Shown: positions 6,694 through 11,490 of the stretch, piece after piece | Position numbering within the stretch: position 1 is the stretch's first letter | Layout of the letters: each line of letters begins with the position of its first letter | Source: Halanaerobiaceae bacterium | Lineage (GTDB): Bacteria; Bacillota; Halanaerobiia; Halanaerobiales; DTU029 | NCBI GenBank assembly: GCA_012521855.1 | Contig: JAAYLO010000031.1 | Location: 1-11,490, forward strand | DNA length: 11,490 nucleotides | Reading direction: 5' to 3' | The notes under the pieces: model-generated | What the model was told of the DNA's origin: nothing | Seen by the model: only the letters and a program-made list of their open reading frames with translations | Database searches by the model: none | Position numbers and translations under genes: made by a program

Positions 6694-7023
6694 TTATATA
6701 CCCAGTTTAGCCAGTTCAGATGCCAGCTGATAGGCCGTCTTCGGACTACGGAGCAGATTGACTCCTTCTTCTCTTGCCCTCTTTATTGCAGCTTCTTCAA
6801 TCTGAAAGTCCTCTGCTACTATAACTGCTGTTACTCCCGTTAAGAGGGCAACAGCCACTACATTCTGATGGCCCTGAATTGTAATCCAGATCATATCTGC
6901 TTCTGCTTTAGCCATAACATTACTGAGAAGGTCACCAATATAAACCCCTTTTACTTCTCTATCCAGGGAATCAGCTGTTATTATCTCCAGTTCCAGTTTA
7001 TCTATCAATTCCGCAAGCTTCAT
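6694..7023 (-). CDS. DRTGG-domain protein (no cysteines)
   Basis: This is a 109-residue single-domain protein resembling the DRTGG domain, an alpha/beta module also found with CBS domains and in phosphotransacetylase-type proteins; its function is unknown. The core is VYIGDLLSNVM (27-37), alternating beta strands and helices to about residue 93, and RSPKTAYQLASEL near the end. It contains no cysteine. It is clearly related to the four-cysteine protein at 8852-9211: both begin MKL, share the GDLLSNV/CDLMSDV position, an alpha-helical REEG/REKG segment and an SPK motif. The SD AAAGGAGATAAG precedes ATG 7023. It lies between hydS and the PHP gene with gaps of 33 and 12 bases, so it is probably part of one transcript with them. 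It may be a ligand-binding or scaffolding partner in the HydS pathway (inference). Confidence 0.8.
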   Translation of the reverse strand: MKLAELIDKLELEIITADSLDREVKGVYIGDLLSNVMAKAEADMIWITIQGHQNVVAVALLTGVTAVIVAEDFQIEEAAIKRAREEGVNLLRSPKTAYQLASELAKLGI

Positions 7024-7056
7024 TCTTATCTCCTTTCCTTATTGAAACATCACTTA

Positions 7057-8376
7057 TCAGGTCTTCTTTCTGGGCCTTTTCATAACCGGAGGCAGTGTAT
7101 GGGCCAGTTCAGACATCCTGTCAGCCAGGCTGCCCACCTGCTGCCTCAAAAGAAAGATACAGTCATTTCTGCTGGCCTTGCCGTTCACTATATCCTCTGC
7201 CAGTGTCCTGCAATCAGGTGCTCCACAGGCTGCACAGTCAAGCCCGGGTAAAACTTCTATCTCTCTTTCCAGCTCTGCCAGTTTCTCCATGGCCTTTTCC
7301 AGATCATTGTCCAGTTTTCCGATCTGTATCTGTTGTAACTCACTTTCCAGTTCGAAATTGTATTTGTCAAGATCCTGCCTGATCCAGTTTTGATGTTTAC
7401 CCCTTAATTTGAGGAGATTATATTTGGCCTGGAAGGGATTCATTATGTTAAATACACCGCCGACACAGCCCTGATTACAGGCAAGAAGCTCAAAGTATTT
7501 AATTCCTTTGATATTATTAATGGAAAGTTCATCAAGTAATAATTTTACATTGTGAATACCTGAAACAGACAGGGCTTTATCCTGCATATTTTCTTTTAAT
7601 AACTGGGTTTCACCCCCATTCTGTCCCCAGTTAATACCCAGATATGGAAGCTCCATGTCCTCCGACTGCAGATTATGAACAGTTTTTTCTTTATCTCCTT
7701 CTTTAAAGAGTTTCAATAAAGCCTTGTAAACCAGATCAACAGAAAGGGTCATATCTATCCTGCTCTTTTCCAGACCCAGGGGATTGTAAATAGTAGTGTT
7801 CTTGGCAGGACATGGTGTAATAAAAAAGATACCGATATCTTCAGGAGGAATTCCCTCTGCTTCTGCTTCAGAGCGGACCCTTTCAGCCATCAGTTCAACT
7901 GGAGCTTTTAGAGGAATCAGGTGTCCAAGAAGTTCCGGATACATAATCATGATCATTCTTACAACTACTGGACATGATGATGATATAAACATACCGGAAT
8001 GTTCATTTAAAAAATCCAGGGTTTTTCTGCTCAGTGCTTCTGCAGCCAGGGCAACATCAACAACTTTTTTAAAACCCAGCTGCAGTAAAGACTGCTTTAT
8101 TGTAAGAGCTTCTATACCATCAAACTGGCCGTAAAAACTGGGCGGTATCATGACTACAGGATATTTGTAATCACTCATTTCTTCCAGTTTACCTGTCTCT
8201 GAATATTTGGCATGATAGGCACAGGTTCTGATACATTCTGCACAATCAATACACAACTCTTCCTTTATCATGACTTTGCCCTGATGGACTCTAATGGCTT
8301 TAGTAGGACAATTTTTTACACAATTTGTACACCCTACACAGAGTTCTTCATTCAGGAGAACAGAGTGTTTTTTCAT
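7057..8376 (-). CDS. hydS: Putative sensory [FeFe] hydrogenase, group D-like (HydS)
   Basis: This 439-residue protein combines two N-terminal [4Fe-4S] ferredoxin clusters (C13/16/19/23 and C42/45/48/52), an H-cluster domain and a C-terminal four-cysteine Fe-S motif (C381, C384, C389, C406; CxxCGxxxC form), joined by a charged, probably coiled-coil segment (about 355-375). H-cluster motifs diverge from catalytic HydA: SSSCP (S134, C135), TPCPAK (C189) and ACNQGCVGG (C300, C304). All four cluster ligands remain, but Ser replaces the proton-transfer Cys. This pattern, no PAS domain and a position beside a group A operon fit the group D putative sensory enzymes described from Thermoanaerobacter mathranii. 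It would sense H2 with low turnover and signal to the neighbouring ATPase and PHP proteins (inference). ATG 8376 follows GGAG at 9 nt. It starts 25 bases after the RsbT-like gene. Confidence 0.87.
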   Translation of the reverse strand: MKKHSVLLNEELCVGCTNCVKNCPTKAIRVHQGKVMIKEELCIDCAECIRTCAYHAKYSETGKLEEMSDYKYPVVMIPPSFYGQFDGIEALTIKQSLLQLGFKKVVDVALAAEALSRKTLDFLNEHSGMFISSSCPVVVRMIMIMYPELLGHLIPLKAPVELMAERVRSEAEAEGIPPEDIGIFFITPCPAKNTTIYNPLGLEKSRIDMTLSVDLVYKALLKLFKEGDKEKTVHNLQSEDMELPYLGINWGQNGGETQLLKENMQDKALSVSGIHNVKLLLDELSINNIKGIKYFELLACNQGCVGGVFNIMNPFQAKYNLLKLRGKHQNWIRQDLDKYNFELESELQQIQIGKLDNDLEKAMEKLAELEREIEVLPGLDCAACGAPDCRTLAEDIVNGKASRNDCIFLLRQQVGSLADRMSELAHTLPPVMKRPRKKT

Positions 8377-8401
8377 CTGGTTTCACTCCTCTACAGGTCC
8401 T

Positions 8402-8824
8402 TTATAGATTTATCACTGCGGTAATTCTGGTTCTCTTCCCAGGTCCGGTATCAATCTCCAGTTCATCTGAAAAATATTCAACATTATTTAGACCCATTCC
8501 AGCGCCAAATCCCATATTTCTGATTTCATCATTTGCTGTAGAATAACCTGGCTGAAGGGCCTTCTCAAGATCTTCAATACCAGGCCCGCTGTCTTCTGCT
8601 ACTACCTTTACAGCATCAGGAGTTACATAGACATTTATCCCGCCGCCATCAGAGTGAATTATTATATTCATCTCCAGTTCATAGGTCACAATAGTAACTC
8701 TGCGATTGATATCAGCCGTAACTCCCAGTTTTCTCAGCAATTCTTTGAGTTTACTGGAGTTTTCTCCTCCTCTATTAAAATCCCCTTTTTCTATTCTGCT
8801 TTTCAATATCATCTGTTCTTTCAC
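8402..8824 (-). CDS. RsbT/RsbW-like serine kinase-type ATPase
   Basis: This 140-residue GHKL ATPase is of the anti-sigma/partner-switching type. The N-box is YELEMNIIIHSDGG (48-61, N53), G1 is EDSGPGI (77-83), followed by LEKALQPGYSTA (86-97), and G2 is GFGAGMGL (105-112). The GPGI...ALQ.GYST...GLG layout is closest to RsbT, the serine/threonine kinase of stressosome partner switches; no sigma factor or STAS-domain antagonist is encoded in the window. The start is GTG 8824 behind GGGGGA at 7 nt. It lies 27 bases after the first DRTGG gene and 25 bases before hydS, so the three are probably co-transcribed. The best guess is that it carries the HydS signal by phosphorylating a partner encoded elsewhere, or binds one of the DRTGG proteins. 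Family assignment is firm; role is inference. Confidence 0.85.
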   Translation of the reverse strand: MKEQMILKSRIEKGDFNRGGENSSKLKELLRKLGVTADINRRVTIVTYELEMNIIIHSDGGGINVYVTPDAVKVVAEDSGPGIEDLEKALQPGYSTANDEIRNMGFGAGMGLNNVEYFSDELEIDTGPGKRTRITAVINL

Positions 8825-8851
8825 TGGTATTCCCCCGGAAAAACCCTGAGT

Positions 8852-9211
8852 TTATATGATTTTCCTGATCTCTTCTGAATTCAATCCCTTTTCATATAAT
8901 AAACCACAGCATTCAAACATGGGCTTTGGAGAAAGATAAAGATAAATACCCTTTTCCCTGGCCAGTTCTATTGTTTCCTGCTGCGGCCTTTTACCTCTTA
9001 CAAAGATAATAACCTTGATGCCTGTCATTTCAGCAGTACGGACAACCTGTGGATTGGTAAGTCCTGTAAGGAGCAATGTCTTTTCCTGTGTAAAGGCCAG
9101 GACATCACTCATCAAATCACAGCCACAGGCTGTTGTTACCTCAAACTCCACTCCACCAGGCTCCACCAATGGCTCCAGCTGAAGCAGGCTTATAATACCT
9201 GATAGCTTCAT
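8852..9211 (-). CDS. DRTGG-domain protein with four cysteines
   Basis: This is a 119-residue DRTGG-type protein, paralogous to the one at 6694-7023. It carries cysteines at C29 and C31 (ACGCDLMSDVL) and C101-C102 (MFECCGLL), at positions where the paralogue has Y28, G30, L100 and A101. If the two pairs come together in the fold they could bind an Fe-S cluster or metal, or form a redox disulfide; this is inference. The central strands (LLLTG, VVRTAEMTG, KVIIFVRG) match the fold. The SD AAGGGAGA sits about 8 nt before ATG 9211. It is the first gene of the regulatory cluster, starting 88 bases after the wecB stop with no terminator hairpin between them, so read-through from wecB is possible as well as a weak local promoter. 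Confidence 0.78.
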   Translation of the reverse strand: MKLSGIISLLQLEPLVEPGGVEFEVTTACGCDLMSDVLAFTQEKTLLLTGLTNPQVVRTAEMTGIKVIIFVRGKRPQQETIELAREKGIYLYLSPKPMFECCGLLYEKGLNSEEIRKII

Positions 9212-9266
9212 TGATAATATCTCCCTTCAAATATACTATTTGTTACGTTCATTTTCTCTCTGATAT

Positions 9267-9272
9267 ATTATA
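9267..9272 (-). promoter_or_regulatory. Possible -10 box for the regulatory cluster
   Basis: On the minus strand TATAAT lies 56 bases upstream of the first DRTGG gene. No good -35 hexamer is found at 16-18 bases upstream (the 17-base position reads CTGGGT), so this is weak. Confidence 0.25.
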
Positions 9273-9299
9273 TAAAGATAAACCGTACTACCCAGTGAA

Positions 9300-10451
9300 C
9301 TACCGTCCGAACTCCCTGCCGGGATTGTCAGAAAGACCAAATTCAAAAAGGAGTCTCTGAACTATCCTCCCTGCTGCTTTACCATCACCATAGGGGTTTA
9401 CTGCATTGGCCATCTTTTTATAGGCTTCTTCATCAGTAATCAGTTCCCTTACTGTATCATAAATCAAGCCTGCATCCGTCCCTGCCAGTTTAACTGTTCC
9501 AGCCTCAACGGCCTCCGGTCTTTCTGTAGTATCCCTCAGAACAATCACCGGTTTCCCCAGTCCAGGGGCTTCTTCCTGAATTCCGCCGGAATCTGTCATG
9601 ACCAGGTAAGACCTGGCCATTAGATTGGCAAAGGGTTGATAATCCAGGGGCTCAATCAGGTGAACCCTCTCTATTCCCCCCAGAATAGAAAAAGCCAGTT
9701 TTCTGACTTCCGGATTGCGGTGGACTGGAAAAATCAGCTCTGTATCCGGATTGTCCCTGATTATCTTTAAAGCGGCTTCAAAAATATTCTTCATGGGTTC
9801 TCCAATATTCTCTCTCCGGTGTGATGTAAGTAAGAGGACTTTTCTATTATCGAAATCTATATCCTTCAGTTCTTTGTTTTGAAAGATATAATCAGCATCA
9901 ACTGTTTCCAGCAGGGCATCTATTACTGTATTACCTGTGACAAATATCCTGTCAGCAGGGATATTTTCTTTTTCCAGGTTTTCTCTTGATTTTTCTGTCG
10001 GGGCAAAATGTAAATCAGCCAGTACAGCAGTCAAATGCCTGTTCATCTCTTCCGGGAAAGGAGAGTATTTGTTATTGGTTCTGAGTCCTGCTTCAACATG
10101 AGCAATCCTGACCTTTTGATAAAATGAAGCAAGACTGGCAGCAAAGGTCGTGGATGTATCACCATGGACAAGAACAATATCCGGCCCGGTTTCTGCAAGG
10201 ACCCTTTCCAGGCCCTGCAAAACCTTGACAGTAATTTCAGTTAAACTCTGGCCTGATTTCATTATATCGAGATCATAATCCGGCTGAATCTGAAATAAAT
10301 CCAGAACCTGATCCAGCATTTCCCTGTGCTGGGCAGTGATTACCGTAATAGGCTTTATTTCAGGTGTCTCACAGAGTTTTTTTATTACCGGAGCCATCTT
10401 TATTGCCTCCGGTCTTGTTCCAAATATAGTCATAACCTTTATCTTCTGCAT
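9300..10451 (-). CDS. wecB: UDP-N-acetylglucosamine 2-epimerase (non-hydrolysing)
   Basis: This enzyme interconverts UDP-GlcNAc and UDP-ManNAc in the cytoplasm, supplying ManNAc for cell-wall polymers such as teichoic acid linkage units or surface polysaccharide. At 383 residues it has the usual family length, with a two-domain GT-B fold. Motifs: GTRPEAIKMAPV (11-22), HGDTST (96-101), EAGLRT (120-125), PEEMNR (133-138), TSHRREN (209-215), TDSGGIQEEAP (286-296) and RDTTERPE (306-313), all intact. The SD GAGGTG precedes ATG 10451. The gene begins only 18 bases after the poly-U tract of the terminator upstream, so it must rely on read-through or a promoter inside the preceding gene. It has no evident functional link to the hydrogenase genes. 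No other surface-polymer genes are in view. Confidence 0.95.
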   Translation of the reverse strand: MQKIKVMTIFGTRPEAIKMAPVIKKLCETPEIKPITVITAQHREMLDQVLDLFQIQPDYDLDIMKSGQSLTEITVKVLQGLERVLAETGPDIVLVHGDTSTTFAASLASFYQKVRIAHVEAGLRTNNKYSPFPEEMNRHLTAVLADLHFAPTEKSRENLEKENIPADRIFVTGNTVIDALLETVDADYIFQNKELKDIDFDNRKVLLLTSHRRENIGEPMKNIFEAALKIIRDNPDTELIFPVHRNPEVRKLAFSILGGIERVHLIEPLDYQPFANLMARSYLVMTDSGGIQEEAPGLGKPVIVLRDTTERPEAVEAGTVKLAGTDAGLIYDTVRELITDEEAYKKMANAVNPYGDGKAAGRIVQRLLFEFGLSDNPGREFGR

Positions 10452-10468
10452 TAATTCTTACACCTCAT

Positions 10469-10496
10469 AAAAAAATTAACAGGATAATCCTGTCAA
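10469..10496 (-). terminator. Intrinsic terminator between the unknown gene and wecB
   Basis: In transcript sense TTGACAGG pairs with CCTGTTAA (8 bp with one G-U pair) around the loop ATTAT, followed directly by seven T. It lies 3 bases after the upstream stop and about 18 bases before the wecB ATG, so it could also act as an attenuator for wecB. Confidence 0.85.
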
Positions 10497-10499
10497 TCT

Positions 10500-11237
10500 T
10501 TATTTTTTCCTGAAAAGATCAAAAAATCTATCCTCATAAGAGCTGAAAACACCCCAGCTATCCAGTTCCCTCTTGAGGACAGAAGGATCAAGATTACCCT
10601 TTTTTACCTCTTCAAACATCTCCTCAATCTCATTCTGGGCCACAATGGGGAGCCCTTCCAGATTTCTTGTAATTGCAGCAAACCCGCGTTCGTCCATTCT
10701 TAAATATCCCTTATTTTCGTAATAAGGGATCTGGGATTCAATAACACTCCTTATGATAAGTTTCTGGATATATTTCATCAATGAAACATCCCACAGCTCA
10801 TCAATACCCTTTATGACTACAGAAAATCTCTCATTCTGGTCTTCTATTTTATTTTCCAGGCGCCTGAAAGTCTCCATAATTTTGTAAGGAACGGTCCTTT
10901 CCTCCAGGTCCTCTTTTCTGTATCTCATTTTATAAAGAATCCCGGCCAGATCAGAATACTGCATGGCCAATATCCTTAAGGCTTCTTTCGCCTCACTGGA
11001 AAAACCCTCCATATCCAGTATATAAAAAGGTGTAGTCAATCTGGGTTTTTCCCAGGAGATTTTTCCCTTACGGATCTTTGTCTCCTGACCTTCATGCTTA
11101 AAAACCTCCAGATAGGCCGGCTCAGCAAGAACATAAAAGGCGAGGGTAGTAGATCTGGTTGTAGATATCAGCTCTTCAGGTTCACGCAGTATCTCTGTTT
11201 CTCTAAGAGCATAAGCTATTCTTTCCGGACTCTGCAT
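10500..11237 (-). CDS. Unrecognised, mainly helical cytoplasmic protein (245 aa)
   Basis: I do not recognise this protein. From ATG 11237 it is 245 residues, charged, with no signal peptide, membrane segment, cysteine or metal motif. Residues 1-75 appear to be mixed alpha/beta (TLAFYVLAEPAYLEVF; TTPFYILDMEG). The rest is probably helical, with a charged segment METFRRLENKIEDQNER (about 125-142) that may form a coiled coil and a C-terminal SWGVFSSYEDRFFDLFRKK end. Codon use and composition match the neighbours, so it looks like a real, vertically inherited gene. I chose ATG 11237 because AGAGGTGG lies 8 nt upstream; an in-frame GTG at 11249 overlaps that SD. It has a promoter-like site upstream and its own terminator, so it is probably a single-gene unit. 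No function is inferred. Confidence 0.7.
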   Translation of the reverse strand: MQSPERIAYALRETEILREPEELISTTRSTTLAFYVLAEPAYLEVFKHEGQETKIRKGKISWEKPRLTTPFYILDMEGFSSEAKEALRILAMQYSDLAGILYKMRYRKEDLEERTVPYKIMETFRRLENKIEDQNERFSVVIKGIDELWDVSLMKYIQKLIIRSVIESQIPYYENKGYLRMDERGFAAITRNLEGLPIVAQNEIEEMFEEVKKGNLDPSVLKRELDSWGVFSSYEDRFFDLFRKK

Positions 11238-11321
11238 TGGTCTTACCACCTCTTTTTACTCAATTTGTCTATAACTAAAATCTCTTCATCTGTAATGTAT
11301 TTACTTTCTCCAATATGATTA

Positions 11322-11350
11322 ATTATATATTATTTATCAGGAGTCTTCAA
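11322..11350 (-). promoter_or_regulatory. Promoter-like site upstream of the unknown gene
   Basis: On the minus strand TTGAAG (11350-11345) and a perfect TATAAT (11327-11322) are spaced by 17 bases. The start would be near 11315, about 78 bases before ATG 11237. The region 11238-11414 otherwise holds only short broken frames and an inverted repeat. Confidence 0.5.
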
Positions 11351-11407
11351 GAATTTTATCAAAATCGATAGTGTCAAGTTTTCTTTGGATTTTAAAAAAA
11401 GACTCCT
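11339..11407. repeat. 8-bp inverted repeat with wide spacing
   Basis: AGGAGTCT at 11339-11346 and AGACTCCT at 11400-11407 are perfect complements separated by 53 bases. The left arm overlaps the -35 box of the promoter-like site. It could be an operator pair, a hairpin behind the edge gene or chance; no T-tract suggests termination. Confidence 0.35.
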
Positions 11408-11414
11408 TCTGTTA

Positions 11415-11490
11415 TTAAAATGCCAGGCTTTTTATTGCAGCAAATGCTGCATCTACCTTTCCCCGTCTTAATATTGGCATGACTTCCTTA
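11415..11490 (-). CDS. C-terminal tail of a gene continuing beyond the right edge
   Basis: One minus-strand frame is open from the edge to TAA 11417-11415, giving 24 residues (PILRRGKVDAAFAAIKSLAF at the end). Composition looks coding, with Ala/Arg/Lys-rich helix character, but it is too short to identify. It lies 178 bases upstream of the next gene. Confidence is low because chance frames of this length are common. Confidence 0.35.
   Translation of the reverse strand, partial: KEVMPILRRGKVDAAFAAIKSLAF

Noticed and set aside
8773..8790. Stretch similar to the repeat core (TAAAATCCCCTTTTT)
   Set aside because: It lies inside the RsbT-like gene, is short and AT-rich, and lacks the rest of the 65-base unit.
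11243..11407. Coding-looking short frames on the minus strand (one ending TAA at 11243, one ending TGA near 11340)
   Set aside because: Each is under 30 codons, has no start with SD, and they lie in different frames; may be remnants but cannot be told from chance.

Overview
The window looks like the chromosome of a strictly anaerobic, fermentative, AT-rich Firmicute. Halanaerobiales or a related thermophilic clostridial lineage is my best guess, inferred from gene content and protein resemblance and not from a database search. Apart from a short gene end at the left edge, everything is coded on the minus strand, so transcription runs from the right edge to the left.

Layout in transcription order (right to left). 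(1) 11490-10469: a 24-codon gene tail, a promoter-like site, an unrecognised 245-aa helical protein and a clear intrinsic terminator. (2) 10451-9300: wecB, UDP-GlcNAc 2-epimerase, starting just behind that terminator. (3) 9211-5968: a tightly spaced regulatory cluster. It encodes a four-cysteine DRTGG protein, an RsbT/RsbW-like ATPase, a group-D-like sensory [FeFe] hydrogenase (HydS), a second DRTGG protein without cysteines, and a PHP phosphoesterase. (4) 5967-5678: a 290-bp intergenic region with a near-consensus sigma-A promoter. Its -35 box lies inside a 12/14 match to the NADH-sensing Rex operator, and a leader of about 165 nt follows. (5) 5677-507: the operon for an NADH- and ferredoxin-linked, presumably electron-bifurcating [FeFe] hydrogenase: hydC, a histidine-kinase-like ATPase, a thioredoxin-like [2Fe-2S] protein (HydD-like), hydB and hydA. 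(6) 492-462: a bidirectional terminator shared with the C-terminal part of a plus-strand ArsR-type regulator that enters from the left edge.

How the parts work together (known families plus inference): HydABC would couple oxidation of NADH and reduced ferredoxin to H2 release. Rex would tie transcription to the NADH/NAD+ ratio. HydS, which keeps the H-cluster ligands but has Ser in place of the proton-transfer Cys, would sense H2 and signal through the ATPase, DRTGG and PHP proteins. The output of that pathway is not known.

The most unusual points are an in-frame TAA at codon 36 of hydB that separates a well-preserved [2Fe-2S] domain from the rest of the protein; a 65-bp tandem repeat (2.6 copies) between hydB and hydA that carries dyads and repeated SD-GTG start sites; the Rex-like box over the hyd promoter; and the compact HydS/RsbT/DRTGG/PHP cluster as a candidate H2-signalling system.
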